Positions 34,285 to 43,600 of a stretch of 64,000 nt of DNA are shown here, one piece after another (within the stretch, counting starts at the first letter, position 1; each line of letters begins with the position of its first letter). The translations under genes were made by a program, and so were the position numbers. Under the pieces are notes generated by a model. It had not been told where the DNA came from. It was given only the letters and a program-made list of their open reading frames with translations, and made no database searches. The stretch comes from Candidatus Merdivicinus faecavium (lineage in GTDB: Bacteria; Bacillota; Clostridia; Oscillospirales; Ruminococcaceae): NCBI GenBank assembly GCA_018716285.1, contig DVKD01000046.1, positions 1-64,000 of the forward strand, given 5' to 3'.

Positions 34285-36174
34285 ATGGATTTTAAAGCAC
34301 GCGCACGGGAGCTCGTCTCCCAAATGACGCTGGAAGAAAAAATGGGCCAGATGAAGTACAACGCCCCCGCCATCCCCCGGCTCGGCATCCCCGCCTACAA
34401 CTGGTGGAACGAGGCGCTGCACGGCGTCGCCCGCTCCGGGACGGCCACCGTCTTCCCGCAGGCCATCGCGATGGCCGCAAGCTTCAACGACGAGCTGGTG
34501 CACGAGGTTGCGGACGCCATCTCGGACGAGGCGCGGGCCAAATACAACGAATATAAGACCTTCGGCGAGACCCTCATCTACCAGGGACTGACCTGCTGGT
34601 CGCCGAACATCAACATCTTCCGCGACCCGCGCTGGGGGCGCGGCCATGAGACCTACGGCGAGGACCCTTACCTCACCGGCCGGATGGGCGCGGCCTTTGT
34701 CGAGGGCCTCCAGGGGGACGACCCCGTCTACCGCAAGACCGACGCCACCCTCAAGCACTACGCCGTCCACAGCGGTCCTGAGGGGCTGCGCCACAGCTTT
34801 GACGCCGAAGTGAGCCGCGAGGACCTCTACGGCACCTATCTCGCCGCCTTCCGCTACTGCATCGAGAAGGCCCATCCCGCCGCCGTGATGGGGGCCTACA
34901 ACCGGGTCAACGGCGAACCCTGCTGCGCCAGCAAGACCCTTCTTACCGACATCCTTCGCGGGGAATTCGGCTTTGACGGCTACGTTGTCTCGGACTGCGG
35001 CGCCATCCGGGATATCGACCTCCACCACAAGGTGACAAACGGCCCCGACGAATCCGCCGCCCTCGCGGTTAAGAACGGCTGCGACTTAAACTGCGGCGCG
35101 GCCTACACCTACCTCATGGCCGCCTATGAGAAGGGGCTTATCGGAGAGGAGGAGATCACCGCCTCGGCCGAGCGGCTGATGGAGGCCCGGCTGCGGCTGG
35201 GGATGTTCGACGAGGGCTGCCCCTATGACAGCATCACAATGGATGTCGTCGAGTCGCCGGAGCACATCGCCTTAAACCGCGAAATTGCCCGCCAGAGCAT
35301 CGTCCTGCTCAAAAACGACGGCATCCTCCCCCTCAAGGGGAGCGAGACCATCGCCGTCATCGGCCCCAACGCCGACTCTAAGGCGGTGCTGCTCGCAAAC
35401 TACAACGGCACCCCCTCCCGCTATACCACCCTGCTCCGCGGCATCCAGGAAGCCGCCTCGGGCAAGGTGAATTACGCCGAGGGCTGCCACCTGTTCCGCG
35501 AGGAAGACCCGGACGGCTGCAGCCAGCACCCGCTCCGCGAGGCCATACTCGCCGCCAAACGCAGCGACGTCGTCGTCCTCTGCATGGGTCTCGACCCGGC
35601 GATGGAGGGCGAGGAAGGGGACGCCTATAACTGCACGGCCAGCGGGGACAAGCTCGACCTCGAGCTGCCCGCTTCCCAGAAAACCCTCTACCGGGAGATC
35701 GTCAAGACCGGCAAACCGGTCATTTTTGTCAACGTGAGCGGCTCCTGCTTAAACCTCTGCGACCAGGACCGGGAATGCGCGGCGGTCCTCCAGTGCTTCT
35801 ATCCCGGCGCGGAGGGCGGGCATGCCCTGGCGGACATCCTCTTCGGCAAGGTTTCCCCGAGCGGCCGGCTGCCGGTCACCTTCTACAAATCGGCGGACGA
35901 CCTCCCCGACTTCACCGATTATTCGATGAAAGGGCGCACCTACCGCTTCTTTGAGGGCGAGCCGCTTTATCCCTTCGGGCACGGCCTTTCCTACACCTCC
36001 TTTGCCGAAAACTGGCTGGACGGCGAGACGGTCGAGGTCCGGAACACCGGCAAGATGGACGCCTGGCACACGGTCTTGAAGTTTGCCCGGGAGCCGCACC
36101 CGCAGCTTGTCGGATTTCGCAAGGTCTGGGTGCCGGCCGGCGAAACGGTCACCGTACAGGTCCGACAGGACTGA
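34285..36174 (+). CDS. Glycoside hydrolase family 3 beta-glycosidase (beta-xylosidase/glucosidase type)
   Basis: The 629-residue enzyme has the GH3 N-terminal barrel (TLEEKMGQMKYNAPAIPRL, NWWNEALHGV) with nucleophile Asp in VVSDCGAI. An alpha/beta sandwich domain (IVLLKNDGILPLKG, VVVLCMGLD) and YPFGHGLSYTSF leading into a shortened fibronectin-III-like end of about 55 residues follow. The NEALHGV/VVSDCGAI pattern resembles beta-xylosidases more than beta-glucosidases. No signal peptide, so it is probably intracellular. It starts 15 bases after the kinase-HAD gene. Confidence 0.9.
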   Translation: MDFKARARELVSQMTLEEKMGQMKYNAPAIPRLGIPAYNWWNEALHGVARSGTATVFPQAIAMAASFNDELVHEVADAISDEARAKYNEYKTFGETLIYQGLTCWSPNINIFRDPRWGRGHETYGEDPYLTGRMGAAFVEGLQGDDPVYRKTDATLKHYAVHSGPEGLRHSFDAEVSREDLYGTYLAAFRYCIEKAHPAAVMGAYNRVNGEPCCASKTLLTDILRGEFGFDGYVVSDCGAIRDIDLHHKVTNGPDESAALAVKNGCDLNCGAAYTYLMAAYEKGLIGEEEITASAERLMEARLRLGMFDEGCPYDSITMDVVESPEHIALNREIARQSIVLLKNDGILPLKGSETIAVIGPNADSKAVLLANYNGTPSRYTTLLRGIQEAASGKVNYAEGCHLFREEDPDGCSQHPLREAILAAKRSDVVVLCMGLDPAMEGEEGDAYNCTASGDKLDLELPASQKTLYREIVKTGKPVIFVNVSGSCLNLCDQDRECAAVLQCFYPGAEGGHALADILFGKVSPSGRLPVTFYKSADDLPDFTDYSMKGRTYRFFEGEPLYPFGHGLSYTSFAENWLDGETVEVRNTGKMDAWHTVLKFAREPHPQLVGFRKVWVPAGETVTVQVRQD

Positions 36175-36200
36175 ATTCCAATGCAGCACAGGAGGTTCTC

Positions 36201-37571
36201 ATGGCAGAACTGGTCAACGATATGACAAAAGGCCGCCCGGCAGGGTTGATTTTGCGCTTTGCGCTCCCGCTGATGATCGGCAATATCTTTCAGCAGCTTT
36301 ACACAACGGTGGACGCGATCGTCGTCGGCAAAGGGGTGGGGGTCGAAGCCCTCGCCGCCCTCGGCTCGGCGGAATGGCCAAACTGGCTGGTGACGGGCCT
36401 GGTCATCGGCTTCACCCAGGGCTTTTCGGTCCGCATTTCGCAGCGCTTCGGCGCGGAGGACTGGAAAGGGCTGCGCAAGATGACCGCGATGTCGGTCTGG
36501 CTTGCGCTGGGCATCGCAATCGCGGCGACAGCGGTCAGCCTCATCTGTTCCCGCCCCATGCTGCTCGCCCTGAAGACCGATCCCGCCGTGCTGGAACAGG
36601 CGCTCAGCTATCTGCGCGTCCTTTTCGCGGGCATCCCCGTCATCATGGGGTACAACGTCCTCTCCTCGATCCTGCGCGCGCTCGGGGACAGCCGGACGCC
36701 GCTCGCGGCAATGGTGCTGGCGGCCAGCATCAACATTGTCCTGGACCTGGTCTTCGTCATGGTCTTTCACTGGGGCGTCGTGGGGGCGGCCGCCGCGACG
36801 GTATTTGCGCAGTTCTGCTCCTGTGTCTTCTGTTTCCTCGCCATCCGGCGGATCTCCTGCCTCAAAATGAGCCGGGAGGATTGGCGGCTCGACTGGTCCG
36901 CCGTCTGGGACCTTGTGAGGCTCGGCTCCCCCACCGCCTTCCAAAACGGCGTTATCGGCATTGGGGGGCTGGCGGTGCAGTACGTCATCAACGGCTACGG
37001 CTTCCTTTTTGTGGCCGGCTTTACCGCGACCAACAAGGTCTACGGCATTCTGGAGATCGCGGCATCCTCCTTCGGCTATTCGATGTCCACCTTTGCAGGC
37101 CAGAACCTCGGGGCCGGGCAGGCCGGCCGCATTCGCTCCGGGGTACGGATCGGGGCGCTGATGTCGGTTGCGACAGCAGCGATCATCGCGGCGCTGATGC
37201 TGCTCTTCGGCAGATTCATCCTCTCCCTCTTCATTTCGGGCGACCCTGCCCAGACAGAGGAAGTGCTGCGGATTGCCTATCACTATCTGGCCTACATGTG
37301 CGTCACGCTCCCCCTCCTCTATCTGCTGTGGATCTACCGTTCGGCGCTGATGGGGCTGGGCGACACCTTCTTCCCGATGGTGTCGGGGATCGCCGAGCTC
37401 GCCATGCGGATGGCTATGGTCCTCTTTATGCCCCATGTCATCGGGATGGAGGCCATTTACATGGCCGAACCTGCCGCATGGATCGGCGCGCTGGCCATCC
37501 TGAGCAGCGTCTACTATTGGCGTCAGGGAAGGCTTTTGAAAGCGGAAAAGGCCGGATCAAAGATTTTCTGA
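36201..37571 (+). CDS. MATE-family efflux transporter
   Basis: The 456-residue protein has 12 predicted membrane helices in two related halves, with MTKGRPAGLILRFALPLMIGNIFQQLYTTVDAIVVG at the N-terminus split over the usual first helix. MATE proteins expel drugs or metabolites using sodium or proton gradients. AGGAGG is close to the ATG. It follows the GH3 gene by 26 bases and is closed by a terminator; a link to glycan metabolism is not evident. Confidence 0.93.
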   Translation: MAELVNDMTKGRPAGLILRFALPLMIGNIFQQLYTTVDAIVVGKGVGVEALAALGSAEWPNWLVTGLVIGFTQGFSVRISQRFGAEDWKGLRKMTAMSVWLALGIAIAATAVSLICSRPMLLALKTDPAVLEQALSYLRVLFAGIPVIMGYNVLSSILRALGDSRTPLAAMVLAASINIVLDLVFVMVFHWGVVGAAAATVFAQFCSCVFCFLAIRRISCLKMSREDWRLDWSAVWDLVRLGSPTAFQNGVIGIGGLAVQYVINGYGFLFVAGFTATNKVYGILEIAASSFGYSMSTFAGQNLGAGQAGRIRSGVRIGALMSVATAAIIAALMLLFGRFILSLFISGDPAQTEEVLRIAYHYLAYMCVTLPLLYLLWIYRSALMGLGDTFFPMVSGIAELAMRMAMVLFMPHVIGMEAIYMAEPAAWIGALAILSSVYYWRQGRLLKAEKAGSKIF

Positions 37572-37602
37572 ACAACTTCATTAAAAATACCTGCATAAAA
37601 AC

Positions 37603-37634
37603 CGGCGCCTCCTCAAAAAGGAGGCGCATTTTTC
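37603..37634. terminator. Terminator between the MATE gene and the convergent DUF4363 gene
   Basis: GCGCCTCC (37605-37612) pairs with GGAGGCGC (37620-37627), followed by ATTTTTC; A-rich flanks make it usable on both strands. Confidence 0.8.
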
Positions 37635-37638
37635 TGCG

Positions 37639-38016
37639 CTAAAAGATATTTTCCGGCAGCGGGAGCTGCTGGTGAAGGAGATTCTGCGCCGCATAAACGG
37701 CGAGCTCCGCCTCCAGCCGGAAATCCTCGATCCGCCCGTAACGGAGGAGGGCGGCGCAGCGCTCCAGCCGGTCGCTCATTTCCAGCAGGATTTCTTCATG
37801 GACGAAAAGGCCGATCTTCGGCTCGGAGCGGTTCCAGTAATCCTGGATCTCCCGTATCTGTGCAAAGGCAGCGTCCGGGTCTTCCTTCGAAACGGCCGCG
37901 GCTCGGCTCAGTTCGGCGGTGATATGATCGGTGCATTGGGAGAGCCAGCCGAGCGACCAGGCGGCCGCGGCGACTGTGACCGCGAAGATGGCCAGGATGG
38001 TGATGAGCCGCTTCAT
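37639..38016 (-). CDS. DUF4363 family protein
   Basis: The 125-residue protein has one N-terminal membrane helix (LITILAIFAVTVAAAAWSLG), followed by an alpha-helical extracytoplasmic region with a conserved WNRSEPKIGLFVHEEIL block typical of DUF4363. Members are found in spore-forming Firmicutes next to DUF421 genes. It overlaps the DUF421 stop as ATGA, so the two are coupled. Function is unknown; a membrane-associated role in spores is inferred from its neighbours. Confidence 0.8.
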   Translation of the reverse strand: MKRLITILAIFAVTVAAAAWSLGWLSQCTDHITAELSRAAAVSKEDPDAAFAQIREIQDYWNRSEPKIGLFVHEEILLEMSDRLERCAALLRYGRIEDFRLEAELAVYAAQNLLHQQLPLPENIF

Positions 38017-38702
38017 TTCGCCGCCCCCTTCCGCACCGAATCCAGCGGGATGAGGGTGTACTGCTTCCCTTTATCCGCCATCATCAGAAAGACGTCGGCG
38101 GGGGCGAGGGACTGGCTGCGCAGGATGGAGTGGAGCCATTTTTCAGTCAGCCCCGCCTCTTTCAGGGCCTCCTTGAGCACTACCCCGTCGCTGATGAGGA
38201 TGGAGGGCGGGTCCGCGTCCCTGCCGGGGAGCTTCAGCATCCCGGCCGTCGCGGACTGGGCGGCGTGCTTCTGGAGGACGCTCACCTGGCCGGTCGTCTC
38301 GACGATGGCGTACTGGACGTCGGAAATGTCAAAAATGGATTTGGCGCGGAGGGACTCCATCAGATCGTCGATGGAAAAGCGCAGCTTGTGCATCGCCTGC
38401 TGGTCGACCTTGCCGTCGTGGATGATGACCATCGGCTTGCCTGAGACAAGGGAGCGGAATTTTTTGGATTTAAGCGAGACGCTCGAGGTGATGAGCTCAA
38501 AGGTGACTAAGACAATGATCGGAACGACGCCCATTACCATCGGGATGGAGTTGTCCTCGATGGGGAGAGAGGCAATGTTGGAAATGAGGATGGTGATGAC
38601 CAGCTCCGAAGGCTGCAATTCCCCGAGCTGGCGCTTTCCCATCAGCCGGAGGCAGAAGATGATAAGCAGGTAGAGCAGGATGGCGCGGATGAGGACGATC
38701 AT
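38013..38702 (-). CDS. DUF421 (YetF-type) membrane protein
   Basis: The 229-residue protein has three N-terminal membrane helices (MIVLIRAILLYLLIIF, then LGELQPSELVITILISNIASLP and a third) and a C-terminal soluble domain with the repeated VIIHDGKVDQQAMHKLRFSIDDLMESLR pattern, broken across two halves. YetF-type proteins occur in spore membranes and have been linked to germination in some bacilli. AAAGGAG precedes the ATG at 38702; the frame is open further upstream without a ribosome site. It is divergent from the Ger operon. Confidence 0.88.
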   Translation of the reverse strand: MIVLIRAILLYLLIIFCLRLMGKRQLGELQPSELVITILISNIASLPIEDNSIPMVMGVVPIIVLVTFELITSSVSLKSKKFRSLVSGKPMVIIHDGKVDQQAMHKLRFSIDDLMESLRAKSIFDISDVQYAIVETTGQVSVLQKHAAQSATAGMLKLPGRDADPPSILISDGVVLKEALKEAGLTEKWLHSILRSQSLAPADVFLMMADKGKQYTLIPLDSVRKGAAK

Positions 38703-38742
38703 GAAGAGGCTCCTTTCTGTGCATAAAGCCGCAGAGGGCGGC

Positions 38743-38790
38743 GCATACTGATTTGTGAAATTTAGTATAACGCCGGCGGGGGAGAATATA
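38743..38790. promoter_or_regulatory. Divergent intergenic region with possible forespore-type promoters
   Basis: On plus, GCATA (38743-38747) followed 15 bases later by TAGTATA resembles sigma-F/sigma-G sites. On minus, GTATA and CGTTATACTA resemble a sigma-F pair, though spacing is short. No sigma-A promoter is visible for either the Ger operon or the DUF421 operon, which fits sporulation control but does not prove it. Confidence 0.3.
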
Positions 38791-38819
38791 CCCCCTTTTT
38801 GCCGGAAAGGAGGATCCCC

Positions 38820-40343
38820 ATGAGCACAACGCCGCGCCCCTCCCAGTCGCCGCCGCCTTCCCCGGATACCGAAGGGAAGCGCCTGACGGGCGACCTGACA
38901 AAGGACCTCACCGCCCTGCGCACCCTTGCCCACAACACCGCCGATCTCATCACCCGGCCGATCACAGTCAGCGGCATCCGCATGAGTTTTGTCATGATGG
39001 AAGGGATGACCGATTTAAACAAGATCGGCCAGGCCCTTATCCGCCCCCTGACCAGCCGCTCCTTCGCAAGTCCGGAGGCGGTATTTGACTGGATCGAGCA
39101 GACAACGATCGTCGGCGACGTGCAGGATCACTATGAGTACGAACAGATTCTTTCCCTCGTCATGATCGGATTTCTGGCCGTCCTGGTGGACGGAGTGCCA
39201 AAAGCGGTCGTGATGGGGGTCCAGGGGTTTGCCTACCGCTCCATTTCGGCGCCGGACAGCGAGGTCAACGAGCGCGGTTCCCGCGAGAGCTTTACCGAAC
39301 CGCTCAAGATAAACCTCAGCATGATCCGCCGCCGAATGCGCTCCGGCAGCGTTAAATTTGAAAACATCGAGCTGGGGAGCGAAAGCCACACCCTCGCCGC
39401 CCTTATCTACAATCCGGACGCGGTCAGTCCTGCGCTGCTGATCGAAGTGCGCAGCCGCCTGCGGCGGATCCGCCTGAAGGTCGTCCTCGACAGCGGCTAC
39501 CTGCAGCCGTTTCTGGAGGGCAGGCACCGCTCTCTCTTCAGTGAAGTTGGAATCAGCGAACGGCCGGATACCGTCTGCGGCAAGGTACTGGAGGGCCGGA
39601 TCGCCATTCTGGTGGACGGAAGTCCCTATGCCCTCATTGTCCCGTACCTGTTTATTGAAAATTTCCAGAGCTTTGACGACTATGCCCGCCGCCCCTATTT
39701 TGCAGCCTTTATCCGGCTGCTCAAATATATCTCCTTTGCGATCAGCCTTTTCCTGCCCGGACTTTATGTCGCGATCTCAACTTTCCACCCGGCGGTGCTG
39801 CCGCACGCCCTGCTGTTCAACATCGCCTCGGCGGAGGAGACGACGCCGTTCCCGCTGATGTTTGAAGCGCTCATCATTCACTTTCTCTACGAGATCATGC
39901 GGGAGGCGGGGCTGCGGCTGCCGCGGCCGGTCGGGCATGCGGTGAGCATCGTCGGGGCGCTTGTCATCGGGGACGCGGCGGTGACGGCCGGCATCATCGG
40001 CGCGCCGATGGTGATGGTGGTGGCGCTGACAGCCATCAGCTCCTTTGTCGTGCCCTCTCTTTATGAACCGGCGGCGCTGCTGCGGTTTTTCTTCATCATT
40101 TTGGGCGGCCTGACCGGGCTTTACGGTCTGGCCCTTGCCGGAGCGGCGCTGCTTGTCAATCTCTGCCAGATCAACAGCCTCGGCGTGCCCTATACGGCGC
40201 CGGTCAGCCCCTTCACTCCTGGCGCCATGCGGGATGCTCTGATCCGCTCAAGCTGGAAAAAGCTGAGCGGCTTTTCCGCCCGGATCCAGGACCTGACCGG
40301 CAGCGACCTGGAGGAATCGGGAGGCAGCCATGAAGGAAAGTAA
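38820..40343 (+). CDS. gerKA: Spore germination receptor subunit A (GerA/GerKA family)
   Basis: The 507-residue protein is the A subunit of a nutrient germinant receptor in the spore inner membrane. A large N-terminal hydrophilic domain (residues 1-290) ends in the conserved GRIAILVDGSPYALIVPYLF and ENFQSFDDYARRPYFA. Four to five membrane helices follow, with LPEAL-like LPHALLFNIASAEETTPFP and FEALIIHFLYEIMREAGLRLP. The ATG at 38820 has AAAGGAGG upstream. It heads a three-gene operon with overlapping reading frames. Confidence 0.93.
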   Translation: MSTTPRPSQSPPPSPDTEGKRLTGDLTKDLTALRTLAHNTADLITRPITVSGIRMSFVMMEGMTDLNKIGQALIRPLTSRSFASPEAVFDWIEQTTIVGDVQDHYEYEQILSLVMIGFLAVLVDGVPKAVVMGVQGFAYRSISAPDSEVNERGSRESFTEPLKINLSMIRRRMRSGSVKFENIELGSESHTLAALIYNPDAVSPALLIEVRSRLRRIRLKVVLDSGYLQPFLEGRHRSLFSEVGISERPDTVCGKVLEGRIAILVDGSPYALIVPYLFIENFQSFDDYARRPYFAAFIRLLKYISFAISLFLPGLYVAISTFHPAVLPHALLFNIASAEETTPFPLMFEALIIHFLYEIMREAGLRLPRPVGHAVSIVGALVIGDAAVTAGIIGAPMVMVVALTAISSFVVPSLYEPAALLRFFFIILGGLTGLYGLALAGAALLVNLCQINSLGVPYTAPVSPFTPGAMRDALIRSSWKKLSGFSARIQDLTGSDLEESGGSHEGK

Positions 40344-41430
40344 GATTTCAGTCTTCCAGCTGGTGGTGGTGGTGCTGCTGTGCCGTTCCTTTAACCTCCT
40401 GAGCGCGGACATCCTGAACGTGACCGGCCATTACGGGATGGAACACTTCCTCGCCATCCCGCTGGCCCTGCTCATGCAGGCCATTATCGTTCTGCCGGCC
40501 TTCCTGCTGATGAAAGCGACCGGCCGGGGTCTCACCGAAGCGACTTCCTGGACCCTCGGCAAGGGAGGAATGATATTCCCCCTTGTAAGCTGCCTCTACC
40601 TGTTTTTTGCCTCGGCAATCACGATCTACAATCTCGCAGTCTTCCTGGCAAATGCCGTCTATCCCGGCTCATCGGCCTACTTTTTCGCCATTACGCTGGT
40701 TCTGGCAGCTGTCTACGCCGCCTGGCTCGGGCTGGAAGGAATTGCGCGCTCCGCTGTCATCCTCGCGGTCCTCTTTGTCCTGTCGCTGCTGCTCACCGTG
40801 CTGGGAGTTGTTGAACGGGTGAATCCGGTCAATATCCGCCCGCTGGAGGATGGGAGCGGATGGAATATTCTCAAAGGGGCCTGGACTTTATGTGCGCGCT
40901 CATCGGCCATCTACCTCTACCTGCCGCTCAGCGAACAGCTGAAGAGCGGAAGAAGGAAGGGCTTTTTCTGGTATCTGCTCTGCGCCGGGATCTTGATGGA
41001 GTGCGTCGTCTTTTTTGTTTCCACCGTTCTGGGGGAGCTGGCGGTTAAGGAAGCCTACCCCTTTTTTATGCTGACCACCGTCGCGCAGATCTCCATCTTC
41101 CAGCGGATGGACGCGCTGCATGTCTGCGTCTGGGTAGCGGTGTGCTTTCTGCGGGTCACCCTTTTTCTTTGGGCCATGCGGGAGCAGTTTGTCTCCTGTC
41201 TGCCGCTGCATGCCCGGGAAAACGGCCGCGCCCGGTGGGTGCTGCCCTTTTTTGCCCTGGCAACACTCGGGGCGGCATGCGGCATGCTTCTGCAGCATCA
41301 AACAGCTGAGCTTATGCTGAATCTTTTGAGCACCGGCATACCGATTCTCCTGCTTATCGTGGCGATCCCGCTCGTCTGCCTCCTGGTGGGCTGGATCCGC
41401 GGGCGGCTCAGAAAGGGGGAGAGCGCATGA
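40330..41430 (+). CDS. gerKB: Spore germination receptor subunit B (GerB/GerKB family permease)
   Basis: The 366-residue protein has ten predicted membrane helices of the amino-acid-permease fold that forms the germinant-binding B subunit. The segment ISVFQLVVVVLLCRSF opens the first helix, and the Ger-type PFFMLTTVAQISIFQRMDALHVCVW block is clear. GGGAGG lies inside the end of gerKA, and the start overlaps it by 14 bases. It overlaps gerKC by four bases. Confidence 0.91.
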   Translation: MKESKISVFQLVVVVLLCRSFNLLSADILNVTGHYGMEHFLAIPLALLMQAIIVLPAFLLMKATGRGLTEATSWTLGKGGMIFPLVSCLYLFFASAITIYNLAVFLANAVYPGSSAYFFAITLVLAAVYAAWLGLEGIARSAVILAVLFVLSLLLTVLGVVERVNPVNIRPLEDGSGWNILKGAWTLCARSSAIYLYLPLSEQLKSGRRKGFFWYLLCAGILMECVVFFVSTVLGELAVKEAYPFFMLTTVAQISIFQRMDALHVCVWVAVCFLRVTLFLWAMREQFVSCLPLHARENGRARWVLPFFALATLGAACGMLLQHQTAELMLNLLSTGIPILLLIVAIPLVCLLVGWIRGRLRKGESA

Positions 41431-42587
41431 AACGTGCATTCAGTTTAGCAGCTGTCCTCCTGCTGCTTGCCCTTTTGCTCACCGGCTGTGACTATACTCT
41501 TGTCCGGATGGTCAATCTGCAGGATCGGGCGATTGTACAGGGGGTTGGCGTCGATTGGGACGGCAGCGAGTTTGAAGTGACCATGCAGGTCTTCAGCCCG
41601 GAGGGCGCCGGCGGCCAGACAATGGTCGACCCCTCCAAGGAAAACGCCCAGATGATCACCTGCCGGGGCGCCTCCATTGCGGAAGCGGTCGAAAGCTCCG
41701 CACGGAATCAGGGAAAGGAATTTTACCTCGGTCACAACCGCATTGTCATCCTGGGATGGGAGGCGGTGCAGCAGCCTTTGGAAGGGCTGCTCTCCTATTT
41801 TGTCAACAGCCTGGATTCCCGCCCCGATGTCACCATCCTCTTTACCAAGGGAAAGGCCAGGGATGTGCTTTCCGTCGGGATAACCCAGTCCATCCTTCCA
41901 GCTATGTCAATTGAAAACACCATCCGCAACGCGGAGCGCAACGGGCTGGGAGAGGAGGTCCTCCTCATTGATGTGCTGGAGGCTCTCGCCGAGCCCTACC
42001 GCGACGCGGTCATCCCGATGATCGAAACGGCCGGAGAGGAGGAAGCGGAGCTGGGCGCCGTTGAGATCACCGGAGTCGGCATCATCTCCCCGGAAGGATA
42101 TGTCGGGGAGGTCGCAGCCGGGGAGATGCGCGGCCTCCTCACCCTGCGGGATACGATCCGCGGCGCTGTCTATACCCTCCACACCGCCGACTGCGAGCGG
42201 GCTGCCGTCCAGCTTTACCAGAACAAGACAAAGCTTTCCCCGGTGCTACGGGACGGGCAGCCGGCCTTTGTCGCGGAGATTGCCGGCAAGTGGACGCTCG
42301 TGGAAAAAAAGATGCGGGGGGATGCGGTTTTTACCGAGGAAAGCCTGGCAGAGCTGGAGGAGGCGCTTGCAGAACAGATCCGCGGGGAGTGTGAGAGCGC
42401 TTTTTATAAAACGGTGCGGGACTATCAAAGCGACGTTTTTCTGCTCGGCGACCTTCTCTGGCAGAAGCAGGCCGATTACTGGTCTCTGATGCGGGAGGTT
42501 TGGCCGCAGGGAGCGGAAGAGATTTCGATCGAATGCGAAGTCTCCGCTGAAATCGACCGGACCGGCCTCCAGATCGTCAAGGAATAG
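41427..42587 (+). CDS. gerKC: Spore germination receptor subunit C, lipoprotein (Ger(x)C family)
   Basis: The 386-residue lipoprotein has a signal sequence ending in the lipobox LLTGC, with Cys21 lipidated. It then shows typical Ger(x)C segments: IVQGVGVDWDGSEFEVTMQVFSP, AVESSARNQGKEFYLGHNRIVILG and the C-terminal KTVRDYQSDVFLLGDLLWQK. It completes the receptor with GerKA and GerKB. The ATGA overlap with gerKB shows coupling. No fourth (D) subunit follows; the next gene is aldolase with its own promoter. Confidence 0.92.
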   Translation: MKRAFSLAAVLLLLALLLTGCDYTLVRMVNLQDRAIVQGVGVDWDGSEFEVTMQVFSPEGAGGQTMVDPSKENAQMITCRGASIAEAVESSARNQGKEFYLGHNRIVILGWEAVQQPLEGLLSYFVNSLDSRPDVTILFTKGKARDVLSVGITQSILPAMSIENTIRNAERNGLGEEVLLIDVLEALAEPYRDAVIPMIETAGEEEAELGAVEITGVGIISPEGYVGEVAAGEMRGLLTLRDTIRGAVYTLHTADCERAAVQLYQNKTKLSPVLRDGQPAFVAEIAGKWTLVEKKMRGDAVFTEESLAELEEALAEQIRGECESAFYKTVRDYQSDVFLLGDLLWQKQADYWSLMREVWPQGAEEISIECEVSAEIDRTGLQIVKE

Positions 42588-42624
42588 AATTGCGCTGAAT
42601 TCTCAGGAAAATTCCCGCAATCTA

Positions 42625-42653
42625 TTGCTTTTCCGCCGCAAATCGGCTATAAT
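42625..42653 (+). promoter_or_regulatory. Sigma-A promoter of fba
   Basis: TTGCTT (42625-42630), 17 bases and TATAAT (42648-42653). Confidence 0.78.
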
Positions 42654-42718
42654 GGGAAAGAAGGTAAAAAAAGTAACATCCCGGGCCAGCCCGGAAAGAC
42701 AAAATGGAGGTTACAACA

Positions 42719-43582
42719 ATGTTAGTTTCTGCCAAAGAGATGCTCACCAAGGCCAGAGCCGGCAAATACGCTGTCGGCCAGTTCAACATCAACAACCTGG
42801 AGTGGACCAAATCCATCCTCCTCACCGCGCAGGAGCTGAATTCCCCTGTCATCCTCGGCGTTTCCGAGGGCGCGGGCAAGTATATGTGCGGCTTTAAGAC
42901 CGTCACCGAGATGGTCAAGGCGATGGTAGACGAGCTGAAGATCACCGTCCCGGTTGCCCTGCACCTGGACCACGGCACCTATGAAGGCGCCAAGAAGTGC
43001 ATCGAGGCGGGCTTCTCCTCCATTATGTTCGACGGTTCCCACTATCCCATCGAGGAAAACATCGAAAAGACCAAAGAGCTGGTCGCCACCTGCAACGAGC
43101 TCGGCCTTTCTCTCGAAGCTGAGGTCGGCTCCATCGGCGGCGAGGAAGACGGCGTCGTCGGCATGGGCGAGTGCGCAGATCCCGACGAGTGCAAGATGAT
43201 CGCCGACCTGGGCGTCACCATGCTGGCGGCCGGCATCGGCAACATCCACGGCAAATATCCCGAGAACTGGCCCGGCCTGCGTTTCGACGTGCTGGCTGCC
43301 ATCAAGGAAAAGGTCGGCGACATGCCCCTCGTCCTGCACGGCGGCACCGGCATCCCCGCGGACATGATCAAGGAAGCCATCTCTCTGGGCGTCGCCAAGA
43401 TCAACGTCAACACCGAGTGCCAGATCGCTTTCGCGGAAGCGACCCGCAAGTATATCGAGGCCGGCAAGGACCTGCAGGGCAAGGGCTTCGACCCCCGCAA
43501 GCTGCTCGCCCCCGGCGCCGAGGCAATCAAGGCCACTGTCAAGGAGAAGATGGAGCTGTTCGGCTCTGTCAACAAGGCGTAA
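42719..43582 (+). CDS. fba: Class II fructose-1,6-bisphosphate aldolase
   Basis: The 287-residue zinc enzyme splits fructose-1,6-bisphosphate in glycolysis. The opening LVSAKEMLTKARAGKYAVGQFNINNLEW, zinc ligands in VALHLDHGTYEG, AEVGSIGGEEDG and LHGGTGIP, and INVNTECQIAF are characteristic. GGAGG is at good distance from the ATG at 42719; an earlier in-frame ATG has no ribosome site. It is monocistronic or followed only by a small gene. Confidence 0.96.
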   Translation: MLVSAKEMLTKARAGKYAVGQFNINNLEWTKSILLTAQELNSPVILGVSEGAGKYMCGFKTVTEMVKAMVDELKITVPVALHLDHGTYEGAKKCIEAGFSSIMFDGSHYPIEENIEKTKELVATCNELGLSLEAEVGSIGGEEDGVVGMGECADPDECKMIADLGVTMLAAGIGNIHGKYPENWPGLRFDVLAAIKEKVGDMPLVLHGGTGIPADMIKEAISLGVAKINVNTECQIAFAEATRKYIEAGKDLQGKGFDPRKLLAPGAEAIKATVKEKMELFGSVNKA

Positions 43583-43600
43583 GTAAAATTCCGCCCCAAA

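Noticed and set aside
35991-37436. A 481-codon minus-strand frame opposite GH3 end and MATE
   Set aside because: The MATE gene with 12 membrane helices is on plus; the frame has a polar, repetitive composition of antisense type.
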